From the NCBI RefSeq assembly GCF_028771845.1, contig NZ_CP118270.1:3720001-3784000 (forward strand): a stretch of DNA of 64,000 bases. The letters are read 5' to 3'. Below are positions 17,905 through 26,660 of this stretch, one piece after another. Below the pieces are notes generated by a model, which did not search any database, was not told where the DNA came from, and saw nothing but the letters and a program-made list of their open reading frames with translations. The DNA comes from Paenibacillus marchantiae. GTDB taxonomy: Bacteria; Bacillota; Bacilli; Paenibacillales; Paenibacillaceae. The number at the start of each line of letters is the position of its first letter. The stretch's first letter is position 1. The position numbers were made by a program, and so were the translations under genes.

Positions 17905-17984
17905 CGTTAAAAATATTTTCACGAAAGGGTTGATTTTCGCATATCATACGTTAAAATAAAATTAACATTAAAAATATTTTCACG
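17905..17984 (+). promoter_or_regulatory. Pair of direct repeats, candidate operator of the MFS gene
   Basis: Two near-identical 19-bp copies read CGTTAAAAATATTTTCACG (17905-17923) and CATTAAAAATATTTTCACG (17966-17984). They are 61 bp apart, about six helical turns, and the second lies just ahead of the MFS ribosome binding site. Each has an AAAATATTTT inner palindrome. They look like sites for a dimeric repressor; the ArsR-type gene after the MFS gene is the obvious candidate. Inference. Confidence 0.6.
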
Positions 17985-18002
17985 TTGAAAGGCGGAGTAA
18001 TC

Positions 18003-19289
18003 ATGAGCGAAGGTACAGTCGCACGCAAACAAGGGATCGGGGAATTAATTCGGATTAAACCGTATGTGCAGTTTATGGTGAGCAAGGTAGTATCCAGATT
18101 CGGCGATTCGATTGATTCCATTGCCTATAGCTGGATGGTGTACATTTTGACAGGTTCAAAGCTGCTGATGGGAACACTGCTGGCAGTTAACTTTTTGCCA
18201 AGTATCTTTCTGGGGCTGTTTGTCGGCGCACTGGTTGATCGCATGTCGCCCAAAAAGGTGATTGTGCTCACGAATACTGGTCGAGGCTTATTTGTTGGCA
18301 TTACAGCACTATTATTTGGTCTGGGTGAGCTGCAAGTCTGGCATCTGTTCGTCATCACCATTCTGAATTCCCTTCTGGAATGTTTCGCGTCACCCGCTGA
18401 GGTATCCACTGTACCGCGATTACTTCCCAAATCAATGCTGCTGTCTGGTAATGCCATGGCATCATCTGCAACCCGGGTTGCAGAACTCGCAGGACTTGCA
18501 GTGGCGGGAACGTTAATTGCAACGGCAGGGATCACGTGGACGATATTGATAGATGCGGGCTTGTTTGCCTTAAGTGCACTCCTGATGAGCCGTGTGGGGT
18601 ACCCGAAAACCTCAACATCACCTAACAATGATAATACGTCATTTGATTCATCTGATTCTCCTCCAGCAAGAAAAAGTATATTCTCTGAAATGACAGAAGC
18701 CTTTCATTTTATGCGTAAACATGTGTTGTTACTGATCGTCTCCATTCTGTTCGCCTTTGTTAACTTTTGTCTGATGCCATTCAATGTTCTTCGCACGCCA
18801 TATGTCATTGAAACGTTGCACGCCGGAGCGGGAGGTTTAAGTCTACTCAGTGGGCTGATTGTGGCAGGCATGGTACTGAGTGGCTTGTGGCTGTCTCATC
18901 GAGGATCGAATTACCGTAAAAGTGTGCTGGTCATTGTAGGTATTGTCATGTTGGGGCTCAGTTATGCCATGACCGCACTCCCGGCTTACATGACGTCCTA
19001 CCAGCTGCCTGTTGCTGCTGTCTTTTGTCTGATGATGGGTATGGGGATTCCACTTGCTACAACACCCCTTGCGTCCTATCTCATGGAAGTTACGCCTTCC
19101 GAGATGCTTGGCAGAGTGTATGCCCTTCAAACTATGCTCGTCGTGAGTGTTGCTCCATTAGGTAGCTTGGTTTCAGGAGCCCTTGCCGATTGGGTGGCAT
19201 TGCCGATTCTATTTATCGTGTTTGGTGTTTTGCTTGCCATGTCAGCCGTTTTGGTGCTTCTAAGCAAGACTTTCCGCACCGTTCTATAA
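18003..19289 (+). CDS. Major facilitator superfamily exporter
   Basis: A 428-residue, 12-segment MFS protein of the drug-exporter type, resembling macrolide-efflux-like carriers. The loop 2-3 signature LVDRMSPKKVI is the family GxLaDrxgrkxxl motif. The central cytoplasmic loop (near 18610-18700) is Ser/Asp/Pro-rich. ATG 18003 follows GGCGGAG. Direct repeats upstream suggest repressor control, and an ArsR-type regulator is encoded next. Substrate cannot be read from sequence. Confidence 0.88.
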   Translation: MSEGTVARKQGIGELIRIKPYVQFMVSKVVSRFGDSIDSIAYSWMVYILTGSKLLMGTLLAVNFLPSIFLGLFVGALVDRMSPKKVIVLTNTGRGLFVGITALLFGLGELQVWHLFVITILNSLLECFASPAEVSTVPRLLPKSMLLSGNAMASSATRVAELAGLAVAGTLIATAGITWTILIDAGLFALSALLMSRVGYPKTSTSPNNDNTSFDSSDSPPARKSIFSEMTEAFHFMRKHVLLLIVSILFAFVNFCLMPFNVLRTPYVIETLHAGAGGLSLLSGLIVAGMVLSGLWLSHRGSNYRKSVLVIVGIVMLGLSYAMTALPAYMTSYQLPVAAVFCLMMGMGIPLATTPLASYLMEVTPSEMLGRVYALQTMLVVSVAPLGSLVSGALADWVALPILFIVFGVLLAMSAVLVLLSKTFRTVL

Positions 19290-19324
19290 AAAGGCTTCCT
19301 CAAACGTGTTATCGCTAGCCTGTT

Positions 19325-19354
19325 TTGACCGTAACCCTGTCCGGACGGTATAAT
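19325..19354 (+). promoter_or_regulatory. Sigma-A promoter of the ArsR-type gene
   Basis: TTGACC (19325-19330) and TATAAT (19349-19354), 18-bp spacer. Transcription should begin near 19361, which makes the ATG codons at 19361-19364 unlikely starts and supports the ATG at 19400. Confidence 0.7.
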
Positions 19355-19399
19355 ATACACATGATGGGCAACAGGTACCCCGGAAATGAGGATACAGGT

Positions 19400-20083
19400 A
19401 TGCAGCGCAAAGTACTTTCAACGATTGAAGAAATCAAGGTCTACTCCGATCCGTATCGGATACAGATCTTGAATATGTTTAATAAACAGGGCAGACCCTC
19501 TACGGTTAAAGAGATCGCAGACCAGATGGGCGAAGTGCCAGCCAAGGTACATTATCATGTGAAGAAACTGGAGAAAATCGGTCTGCTTACCATCGTATCC
19601 ACTCGTGAAATTAATGGAATCATCGCCAAATATTATGAGCCCTTCAAGGGAGAAATCCAGCTCCGTAACGAAGATGAAGAGAACTCACCTTTGAAGGAGG
19701 TATTTCGTTCCGAAACCTTCAAATTGTTAAATGAAATGTTTGAGCAGAGCCGTCGGAGATTTATGAATCAGGCGGAAAACGGGGACCGTATGTTTATCTC
19801 AGATATGACGTTGTATGCTAGCCGGGAAGAAGTAGAGCAGTTGTACAACAACATTACGAAGATGTGTGAACCCTATTTAACGAAAGACAGGCATGATGCG
19901 GACCAAGAGGTCTTTCATTTATTCAGTTCCCTATCCAAAGATACGGTGAATAAGCCCGTTTCGGAAACCGCTGGGAAATTGAAAAAGAAGGCTTCACCCG
20001 ATAAGGGCAAGTCTGTTGCGAAAACGTCAAGACCTGCTAAAAAGCAGAAGGAATCCTCGTCTGGTGGTCAGGCGGAAGAGTAA
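19400..20083 (+). CDS. ArsR-type winged-helix transcriptional regulator
   Basis: About 227 residues. The N-terminal ~85 residues are a helix-turn-helix of the ArsR/HTH_20 type (VYSDPYRIQILNMF, then TVKEIADQMGEVPAKVHYHV as recognition region). A helical middle follows, and the last ~45 residues are low-complexity Lys/Ser/Ala, likely disordered. No metal-binding cysteine pair is seen. Start at 19400 is chosen for GAGG eight bases upstream and the mapped promoter. It probably represses the adjacent MFS exporter through the repeats at 17905-17984. Confidence 0.83.
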   Translation: MQRKVLSTIEEIKVYSDPYRIQILNMFNKQGRPSTVKEIADQMGEVPAKVHYHVKKLEKIGLLTIVSTREINGIIAKYYEPFKGEIQLRNEDEENSPLKEVFRSETFKLLNEMFEQSRRRFMNQAENGDRMFISDMTLYASREEVEQLYNNITKMCEPYLTKDRHDADQEVFHLFSSLSKDTVNKPVSETAGKLKKKASPDKGKSVAKTSRPAKKQKESSSGGQAEE

Positions 20084-20143
20084 TCGAAGCATATTCATCG
20101 TCATATTGAAGTTTCATCTGTGTAAAGATGATATGCCACCAAG

Positions 20144-20169
20144 AAAAAAGCCGCCATTGGCGGCTTTTT
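20144..20169 (+). terminator. Terminator, possibly bidirectional
   Basis: AAAAAGCCGCC and GGCGGCTTTTT with a 3-base loop and A and T runs on both sides; it can end the regulator gene and the converging yteA-like gene. Confidence 0.85.
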
Positions 20170-20238
20170 CATGCGTAATTTGGCATGATGGAAAACATGT
20201 ACCTATTATTGCGAAAATGACCTTAATTCGTTCATAAA

Positions 20239-20805
20239 CTACATGTTTTCATCATAATCTTTCACGTCACGTTTGGCTGCGGTTGCGGGGGAGTTCGATG
20301 TGCCATATTCCTCGACGGCTTCCCAGGCATCAGCGTTATCGAACTTGCCAGCATTGCGCTGTCTTACTTCTCCGGCACCGCTCGGCGGCATCGTCATGAC
20401 TTGCTCCTCAACTGGCCGTTCGTTGCTTAACTCGCGGTTAGGCGTATCATCGATACAGTAGGCTGTGTAAGGGATCGCTTCGAGTCGTTCAAAAGGAATA
20501 TCCTTACCACACGTCACACAGGAGCCATACGTTCCCTGTTCGATTCGCTCCAACGCTTCATTCACCTGATTGAACTCGTCGGTCAACGTATCATCTATCG
20601 CCAAGTCACGGCTTCGCTCAAACGTCTCCGTACCAGCATCTGCCGGGTGATTATCGTATGATGACAGCTCACCAGTTGAATCTTTCAGGGACTCGGCTGG
20701 AGCACCGTCTTCCATGCTGGATTCAAAATGGCGTTGTAGGTTTTCACGTTGTTCCAAAAGAGCGTTTTTCAGCTCTTGAAGTTGATCTTTGGTTAATGTA
20801 CTCAT
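20239..20805 (-). CDS. yteA: TraR/DksA-type zinc-finger protein (YteA-like)
   Basis: A 188-residue protein of the Firmicutes YteA branch of the DksA/TraR family. A coiled N-terminal half (LTKDQLQELKNALLEQREN) precedes GTYGSCVTCGKDIPFERLEA and YCIDD. The finger keeps three cysteines; the fourth position is Asp, so zinc binding may be altered. The long C-terminal tail is acidic. Start at 20805 is fixed by AAGGAG 9 bases upstream; the frame is open far upstream of it but without a ribosome binding site. Role in bacilli is unsettled. Confidence 0.86.
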   Translation of the reverse strand: MSTLTKDQLQELKNALLEQRENLQRHFESSMEDGAPAESLKDSTGELSSYDNHPADAGTETFERSRDLAIDDTLTDEFNQVNEALERIEQGTYGSCVTCGKDIPFERLEAIPYTAYCIDDTPNRELSNERPVEEQVMTMPPSGAGEVRQRNAGKFDNADAWEAVEEYGTSNSPATAAKRDVKDYDENM

Positions 20806-21010
20806 AAGGACATGCTCCTTTCCCGCAATGGGGTTGTAGTCAGTCCTTACCCGAATTTCATAAGAAGCAATCAGTTTCGTGTGCAAAGAGGTTCGTTCGA
20901 TTTTATATCTGACGGATAATGTGTTATAAAAAATATAGAGAGAAAATGCGGCGGTATCGAAGATCTTCTTGTGCTTACCGCGGCGCGTTTGATAATGGAG
21001 GGTTGTCAAT

Positions 21011-21388
21011 ATGGATGAGCATATGAAACGAAGATTGGACAAACAAAGACAATTGTTCAAGCAATTGGGCGTGCAGCTCGACGCTTTATCGATTCATGAA
21101 AAACAATTCAACTATAAACTTCGTGGTTATGATCCGGATGAGGTGGATGCCTATCTTGATTTGGTTATTAAAGATTACGAACGTTTCTATGCCAATATAG
21201 CGGATCTGATGGACAAGTGGCAAGAGCAGCAGTTAACGATTCGGGATCTGAAGTCGTCGGCGAAGCCAGTGGAAGATCCAACGAAGATTGATCGCAAACA
21301 ACTGGATGATATTGTGAAACAATTGGAGTACAGCGTTCGGCAATTAAAAATCCGGGCACGCCCTGAACAGGACCTGTTCTCCGAGTAA
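21011..21388 (+). CDS. DivIVA-domain protein
   Basis: A 125-residue protein with one DivIVA/GpsB-type N-terminal domain: FNYKLRGYDPDEVDAYLDLV is the conserved membrane-binding and coiled-coil start of the family. A second helical stretch follows (DDIVKQLEYSVRQLKIRARP). Much shorter than DivIVA and near GpsB size, so it may act in division or wall-synthesis placement. GGAGGG precedes ATG. It diverges from the yteA-like gene over a 200-bp region. Confidence 0.85.
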   Translation: MDEHMKRRLDKQRQLFKQLGVQLDALSIHEKQFNYKLRGYDPDEVDAYLDLVIKDYERFYANIADLMDKWQEQQLTIRDLKSSAKPVEDPTKIDRKQLDDIVKQLEYSVRQLKIRARPEQDLFSE

Positions 21389-21450
21389 GTCTACACATCC
21401 GGGATGATATAAAATTAGCATTATAATGCTGAAATAAAAGGTGGTTAATC

Positions 21451-21882
21451 ATGAGTACTCATTTTTCGGTCAGTGTGCATTGTTTGTTGTTGTTGTCTTT
21501 CAGCGCGCCTGAACGAATCACTTCGGCACTGATTGCAGGTAGTGTGAATACCAACCCTGTCGTGGTCAGACGTATTCTCGGTGGGTTGAAAAAGGCAGGA
21601 CTTGTGGACTCCTCACCAGGAACAAGAGGATTTTACCTCGCCAAACCCTCAAGCGAAATCACATTAGCCATGATCTATCAGGCTGCCAAGGATGAAGGGC
21701 CATTGTTTCCGATTCATGGTAACTGTAATCCGAATTGTGATGTTGGTCTTCGTATTGACAGCCTTCTGACCAATCTGTATCAGGTTGCCGAAGCAAAGGT
21801 GGAACAGTTCTTCGCATCCATTACTCTTGAAGATATGGAGCGTTCCTGTTCCCAGCTTGAAGTTCCATCACATGCCGAATAA
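21451..21882 (+). CDS. Rrf2 family transcriptional regulator
   Basis: A 143-residue winged-helix regulator of the YwnA branch of Rrf2. It begins HFSVSVHCLLLL, has ITSALIAGSVNTNPVVVRRI as recognition helix and a GTRGFYLAK wing. Only two cysteines are clustered (GNCNPNCDVG), so an iron-sulfur cluster of the IscR type is unlikely and a redox or small-molecule signal more plausible. GGTGG precedes the ATG. Target not evident. Confidence 0.86.
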   Translation: MSTHFSVSVHCLLLLSFSAPERITSALIAGSVNTNPVVVRRILGGLKKAGLVDSSPGTRGFYLAKPSSEITLAMIYQAAKDEGPLFPIHGNCNPNCDVGLRIDSLLTNLYQVAEAKVEQFFASITLEDMERSCSQLEVPSHAE

Positions 21883-21918
21883 AGCGTAATGTAAGGGAAA
21901 GGGAAGGTGTGCTGTACT

Positions 21919-22416
21919 ATGAAAATTATTGTCATCTCGGACACTCATTTACCTCGAAGAGCACGTAAGTTACCCGATCCCTTGGTTGAGGCGCTATCAG
22001 ATGCTGATCTGATTCTCCATGCCGGGGATTGGTCGGACTGGAGTGTACACAAGCTGCTCAGCGCTTACGCCCCCATTGAAGGTGTTGCAGGCAATACGGA
22101 CCCGCCTGAAATAGGTCAAAAACTCGGGTTCTCCCGCATCGTTGAAGCGGACGGTTTGCGTCTTGGTCTTGTACATGGTCATCTGGGATCGAAGTCTACA
22201 GAGCAGAATGCGATTCACACTTTTGCAGGACAGCAGGTGGATGCTGTGATTTTTGGACATTCGCACATTCCAGTGATGCATACGGTCAATGATGTGCTGA
22301 TATTTAATCCGGGCTCTCCTACGGATCGGCGCTTTCAGCCCCAATATTCTTTTGGTATCATGACTACAAATTTAGGGAAATTGCAGGCGGAACATGTTTT
22401 TTATGATGTAAAATAG
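21919..22416 (+). CDS. YfcE/MJ0936-type metallophosphoesterase
   Basis: A 165-residue calcineurin-like phosphodiesterase. Dimetal motifs in order: SDTHLP (Asp-x-His), HAGDWSD (Gly-Asp), GNTDPP in place of GNCD/GNHD, HGHLG and FGHSHIP (GHTH type). The set is complete, so activity is expected on phosphodiesters. ATG 21919 follows GGAAGGTG. Closed by a terminator. Confidence 0.9.
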   Translation: MKIIVISDTHLPRRARKLPDPLVEALSDADLILHAGDWSDWSVHKLLSAYAPIEGVAGNTDPPEIGQKLGFSRIVEADGLRLGLVHGHLGSKSTEQNAIHTFAGQQVDAVIFGHSHIPVMHTVNDVLIFNPGSPTDRRFQPQYSFGIMTTNLGKLQAEHVFYDVK

Positions 22417-22430
22417 AAGTTGCAAACCAG

Positions 22431-22475
22431 GCATCTCGAATCAGAAGGATCTTCTGTTATTCGGGGTGCTTTTTG
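22431..22475 (+). terminator. Terminator after the phosphoesterase gene
   Basis: An extended hairpin with outer GCATCTCGAAT/ATTCGGGGTGC and inner AGAAG/CTTCT stems, followed by TTTTTG. Between it and the sugar operon are about 140 bp holding the operon's control region. Confidence 0.7.
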
Positions 22476-22616
22476 TTATGTATGCATTCAAAAGGGAACT
22501 TGCAAGTTATCTCTGAATGGGGAATATGGTCCGCTGTTTATCTGTCATTCATCTCTTCTCGTTGCCCCCTATGGTGGCCTTCGTATGAATGATACAATGC
22601 GTTTACAACAATAAAT

Positions 22617-22630
22617 TGAATACGTTTACA
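22617..22630 (+). promoter_or_regulatory. Candidate cre (CcpA) site before a sugar catabolic operon
   Basis: TGAATACGTTTACA; its reverse complement TGTAAACGTATTCA departs at one position from the cre consensus TGWAANCGNTNWCA. A weaker similar sequence lies near 22596-22607. It overlaps the region just before the ribosome binding site, where CcpA would repress. Expected for a sugar operon, but only a consensus match. Confidence 0.55.
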
Positions 22631-22641
22631 TAAGGAGATGA

Positions 22642-23562
22642 ATGTTGATGAAATTGTCTGTATTCACTGTTGCCACACCGGACTTGACCGCAGAAGAATT
22701 GGCTTCTGCTGCAGCCGCAGCAGGCATTGAAGGGATCGAATGGAGATATCGTGGAATACCGGCGGATGCTTTGTCCGAAGAACCTTCTTATTGGAGACAT
22801 AATCGTTGCTCGATAGATCCGGATCAATGGGAGGAACAGGTACCGGAATTTCGTGAAGCGGCAAAAAAGCATGGCAGACAGTCGATTGCATTGGTGCCAT
22901 ATCTGAGCTGTGGAGATCTGCTTGCCACGGAGCAAGCATTTCAAACTGCACAAGCCTTAGGAGCATCCATAATGCGTGTTGGGGTTCCCGGTTATGATCG
23001 CAAAACCAGCTATCCTGAATTATACAAACAAGCTGTGCATTATCTGAACGAGGTTCAAGAGATGGCCCAACAGTATAAGGTAAAAGCTGTAGTAGAAACC
23101 CATCATCAAACGATTGCCCCCACTGCATCACTAGCTTATCGGCTCGTGCAATCGCTGGATTCACAGCATGTAGGGGTGTTGTACGATCCAGGCAACATGG
23201 TGCATGAAGGATATGAGAACCATCGTATGGGACTGGAATTACTGGGACCTTATCTGGCACATGTGCATGTGAAGAATGCGGCTTGGTTCAAGGATGAATC
23301 AAACAAGAATTCGAATTCCAGTGTGAATGAACAAAATACAGAAATCTTGCTAACATCAAACTGGCATTGTCAGTGGGCCCCCTTGACTGAAGGCGTGGTG
23401 AACTGGTTGCAAGTATTCCGTGACCTTAAATCCGTTGGGTATGATGGATATTACGGGATTGAGGATTTTAGTGGGGTCTTGCAATCGAAGGCGATGTTAC
23501 AGCATTTTGCAGATGTTTTTGCCGAAATTGAACGTCGTGTGGACGAGGAGGTACAGGTATGA
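22642..23562 (+). CDS. Sugar phosphate isomerase/epimerase (xylose-isomerase-like TIM barrel)
   Basis: A 306-residue TIM-barrel enzyme of the IolE/IolI/xylose isomerase-like group. It has the EGIEWR metal-ligand start, VVETHHQTI with the ligand Glu and His region, and VLYDPGNM and HVHVKNA for the later metal ligands, ending YYGIEDF. AAGGAG precedes two close ATGs (22642 and 22648). The stop overlaps the next start by 4 bp. First gene of a three-gene operon, likely for catabolism of a polyol or keto-sugar, under a cre-like site. Confidence 0.87.
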   Translation: MLMKLSVFTVATPDLTAEELASAAAAAGIEGIEWRYRGIPADALSEEPSYWRHNRCSIDPDQWEEQVPEFREAAKKHGRQSIALVPYLSCGDLLATEQAFQTAQALGASIMRVGVPGYDRKTSYPELYKQAVHYLNEVQEMAQQYKVKAVVETHHQTIAPTASLAYRLVQSLDSQHVGVLYDPGNMVHEGYENHRMGLELLGPYLAHVHVKNAAWFKDESNKNSNSSVNEQNTEILLTSNWHCQWAPLTEGVVNWLQVFRDLKSVGYDGYYGIEDFSGVLQSKAMLQHFADVFAEIERRVDEEVQV

Positions 23563-24731
23563 GTTTGGTTCGAGTAGCCGTTATTGGAATTGGGAATATG
23601 GGTGCAGCCCATGCCAGAACGTTGGTAGCAGGAGAGGTACCTGGTGCAGAACTGGTGGCTGTGTGTGATGTGAGACAAGAAATGGAGAGCTGGGTATCCA
23701 GCAATCTTCCGGCTTCAGTCACCTATTGGCAGGATGCGGAGCAGATGATGTCATCAGGGACGATTGATGCGGTAATTATAGCAACCCCGCATTATGACCA
23801 TCCCGAAAAGGCCATTCAGGCTTTTCAGAATGGTTTGCATGTCATGATTGAGAAACCTGCCGGAGTATACACCAAACAGGTACGCAAGATGAATGAAGCC
23901 GCGGCTACCAGCGGCAAAGTGTTTTCCATGATGTATAACCAGCGAACCAACCCTTTATATATCAAACTAAAAGATCTAATTGCCTCGGGAGAACTGGGTG
24001 AGGTACGGCGTACCAACTGGATTATTACGAACTGGTATCGCTCTCAGAGCTATTATGATTCAGGCGGCTGGCGGGCAACGTGGGCTGGTGAAGGGGGCGG
24101 TGTCCTGATCAACCAAGACCCTCATCAACTGGACCTATGGCAATGGACCATCGGCATGATGCCGGTGCGTATGCGTGCCTTCTGTTCATTCGGCAAATAC
24201 CGGAACATTGAAGTAGAAGATGATGTAACGGCATATGTCGAGTATGAAAATGGAGCAACAGGTGTATTTGTGACCACGACAGGTGAAGCACCAGGCACCA
24301 ACCGGTTCGAGGTCAACGGGGATCGCGGCAAAATTGTCATTGAAGATGGTCAGTTAACCTTCTGGCGTCTTCGTGAACCCGAGCCTGAATTCAATCAGAG
24401 ATTTACCGGAGGATTTGGACAGCCGGAATGCTGGAAATGCGAGGTGCCGATTACAGGTGTGGAAACCGGACATCCTGGCCTGATTCGCAACTGGATCGAT
24501 GCCATCCTGAACGGGACACCGCTCATTGCTCCGGGAGAAGAGGGTATCCATGGTTTAACATTGTCCAATGCCATGCTGTTGTCAACCTGGACGGATAACT
24601 GGGTAGATCTGCCGATCAATGAGAATTTGTTCTATGAGCATTTGCAGCAGCGGATTGCCAGTTCAAATACAAAGAAAGACAAGGCAGAGAGTGGCAGTCA
24701 ACCTGCTGATCTGTCAAAGACATTTAAGTAA
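23559..24731 (+). CDS. Gfo/Idh/MocA family dehydrogenase
   Basis: A 390-residue NAD(P)-dependent sugar dehydrogenase. Rossmann start AVIGIGNMGAAHA, EKPAGVYT as EKP motif with conserved Lys near residue 100, and LINQDPHQLDLWQW as the D..H catalytic region. The C-terminal ~25 residues are polar and variable. ATGA overlap with the isomerase gene shows translational coupling. Most likely oxidises a polyol or sugar fed to or from the isomerase. Confidence 0.89.
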   Translation: MSLVRVAVIGIGNMGAAHARTLVAGEVPGAELVAVCDVRQEMESWVSSNLPASVTYWQDAEQMMSSGTIDAVIIATPHYDHPEKAIQAFQNGLHVMIEKPAGVYTKQVRKMNEAAATSGKVFSMMYNQRTNPLYIKLKDLIASGELGEVRRTNWIITNWYRSQSYYDSGGWRATWAGEGGGVLINQDPHQLDLWQWTIGMMPVRMRAFCSFGKYRNIEVEDDVTAYVEYENGATGVFVTTTGEAPGTNRFEVNGDRGKIVIEDGQLTFWRLREPEPEFNQRFTGGFGQPECWKCEVPITGVETGHPGLIRNWIDAILNGTPLIAPGEEGIHGLTLSNAMLLSTWTDNWVDLPINENLFYEHLQQRIASSNTKKDKAESGSQPADLSKTFK

Positions 24732-24825
24732 GTGGAACTTATACACCAGGCTGAACTTAAGGCGTGTACAGGATAACTGAACCGATAAACGGAAAATCCA
24801 ATTGAATTGGAAAGGTGGAGAAGGT

Positions 24826-25923
24826 ATGGCTAAAGACGGCATGTTTTATGCACCAAAGAGTCTGAAAAAAGAGATCGTATGCGGTCCAGGTGAGTTTACC
24901 ATTGCTGCTGTAGCGTTGGACCATGGACATATCTACGGTATGGTTGGCGGGCTGGTGGAGGCTGGGGCAACGCTCAAATGGGTATATGATCCTGACCCAG
25001 CTAAAGTCGAGGCTTTTCGGAAACAGTTCCCGCAGGCACAGATCGCGGCATCTGAAGCGGAGGTACTTGCTGATGATGAAGTGCAGCTCGTAGCCGGAGC
25101 AGCCATTACATCGGAGCGTGCGCCACTCGGCATGAGAGTCATGGCCGCAGGCAAAGATTATTTTACGGACAAAGCTCCTTTTACTACACTGGATCAACTG
25201 GCCTTTGCGCGTGAAGAGGTTAAACGCACTGGGAAGAAGTATATGGTCTATTACAGTGAGCGTCTGCACGTGGAAAGTGCGATCTATGCCGGACAACTGA
25301 TCGAACAGGGAGCGATCGGCAAGGTTATACAGGTTATGGGGACAGGACCGCATCGATTGAATGCGGGTGGTCGGCCTGAATGGTTCTTCCAGCATGAAAA
25401 GTATGGCGGCATCCTCTGTGATATTGGAAGTCATCAGATCGAGCAGTTTCTGACCTTTGCTTCATGTACCGATGCAGAAGTGGCCTTCAGTCGGGTGAAC
25501 AATTTCAATCATCCACAATTCCCAGAACTAGAGGACTTTGGCGAAGCATCACTTATCGGCAACAACGGGGCTTCCGGTTACTTCCGCGTAGACTGGTTTA
25601 CACCGGATGGTCTGGGTACATGGGGCGATGGGCGAACGGTTATTTTGGGAACGGACGGATACATTGAGCTGCGTAAGTATATCGACGTGGCCAGAGAGCC
25701 TGAGGGTGATCAGGTGTACCTGGTTAACCATGAAGGGGAATACCGTTATAGCGTCAAAGGAAAGGTTGGTTATCCATTCTTCGGTGAACTGATCCGGGAT
25801 TGTCTGGATCGAACAGAGAATGCGATGACACAGGAGCATGCGTTTAAAGCGGCAGAACTCTGCTTAATTGCACAGCATAAGGCAATGAGTGAGAGAGTGG
25901 TAAGGAGCAGTGGTGGGAAGTAA
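24826..25923 (+). CDS. Gfo/Idh/MocA family dehydrogenase, second copy in operon
   Basis: A 365-residue member of the same superfamily as the previous gene but only distantly similar to it. The Rossmann region starts FTIAAVALDHGHIYGM, with a DHGH in place of the usual glycine-rich GxGxxG, and DKAPFTT stands where EKP is usual. Such DKP variants still carry the Lys. YGGILCDIGSHQIEQF is the D..H region. ATG 24826 follows GGTGGAGAAGG. A terminator follows 40 bp later and ends the operon. Confidence 0.88.
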   Translation: MAKDGMFYAPKSLKKEIVCGPGEFTIAAVALDHGHIYGMVGGLVEAGATLKWVYDPDPAKVEAFRKQFPQAQIAASEAEVLADDEVQLVAGAAITSERAPLGMRVMAAGKDYFTDKAPFTTLDQLAFAREEVKRTGKKYMVYYSERLHVESAIYAGQLIEQGAIGKVIQVMGTGPHRLNAGGRPEWFFQHEKYGGILCDIGSHQIEQFLTFASCTDAEVAFSRVNNFNHPQFPELEDFGEASLIGNNGASGYFRVDWFTPDGLGTWGDGRTVILGTDGYIELRKYIDVAREPEGDQVYLVNHEGEYRYSVKGKVGYPFFGELIRDCLDRTENAMTQEHAFKAAELCLIAQHKAMSERVVRSSGGK

Positions 25924-25960
25924 AGGGTTTTATTTAAGATAGTAATAGAATATGTAGGTG

Positions 25961-25994
25961 GAGAGCGGCCTGATGTAAAGGCCGCTCTTTTGTT
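25961..25994 (+). terminator. Terminator closing the sugar operon
   Basis: AGAGCGGCC and GGCCGCTCT form a 9-bp stem, followed by TTTTG. It marks the end of the core-like region; the cassette array begins 100 bp further on. Confidence 0.85.
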
Positions 25995-26093
25995 TGTTGT
26001 AGTACCTTCGCAAATGGAACAATATGGTTTATTATGTATGTAGTTCAGAAATTGGCTTGATTGTGTGTTGTTTATGAAGTACATAAATTAGAT

Positions 26094-26101
26094 GTTAAGT
26101 G
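26094..26101 (+). other. Left edge of the array, attI-like junction
   Basis: GTTAAGTG fits the integron core site GTTRRRY and is the exact reverse complement of CACTTAAC at the left end of the first attC-like element (26661-26668). There is no repeat element to its left, so this is where the first unit joins the host sequence. A weak promoter-like pair (TTGATT 26057-26062, TACATA 26080-26085, 17-bp spacer) lies just upstream and could read into the array. Confidence 0.6.
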
Positions 26102-26126
26102 AAATTACTGAAGAGAGGCAAAGTAC

Positions 26127-26633
26127 TTGATTTTAGAATATTTAGATAAATATGCTCAGAAGGCTTATCGAGAGGTTACTTCAATAATAACTTGTCCAAC
26201 TTTTTTGTTTTCTAGTGACCCTAATCTAACCAGAAATGAAGCAAATTATAATTACGTGTACATCCATGGATTCAATAGACTTATAAAGAATAATAGAATA
26301 TCATCAGATCAATTGATTGAAGTGTTTTCTTTTCTTGAGAAAGAAATTGAGATATACCTTATGAAGCACTACACAGGTAAAAATTTTATGTATTACTTGA
26401 AGGCGGATGCTCTAGTCCCGGCATTTACAATAACAATTGTATCGCATTATGAAGATAAGGAGGTGCAAGAAAGTGTATCTTTATTTGAATTAATTGATTG
26501 GTACAAAGAAAATGCATGTTTTGATGGATTGGAGATAATTGCGAGACAGATAAGTGATGAAAGTAAAGAAGCAGAGTCTAAAGGAGCTTTTCCGGATTCA
26601 GTAAAAACATATACAAAGACAATTAATACCTAG
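26127..26633 (+). CDS. Uncharacterised protein of cassette 1
   Basis: A 168-residue soluble, acidic, A+T-rich gene product. TTG start with GAGG nine bases upstream; 32 bp after the array's left edge. The sequence is mainly helical with aromatic-rich patches (MYYLKADALVPAF, IHGFNRLIKNN) and has no recognised motif, signal or membrane segment. Its size and isolation resemble small immunity or SUKH-type proteins, but nothing in the sequence proves that. Confidence 0.68.
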   Translation: MILEYLDKYAQKAYREVTSIITCPTFLFSSDPNLTRNEANYNYVYIHGFNRLIKNNRISSDQLIEVFSFLEKEIEIYLMKHYTGKNFMYYLKADALVPAFTITIVSHYEDKEVQESVSLFELIDWYKENACFDGLEIIARQISDESKEAESKGAFPDSVKTYTKTINT

Positions 26634-26660
26634 ACAGCAATTCAAAGAGGTTCGTAACTC

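Noticed and set aside
20806..21060. N-terminal extension of the YteA-like protein
   Set aside because: AAGGAG sits correctly for the internal ATG at 20805, and the extension overlaps the divergent DivIVA-domain gene.
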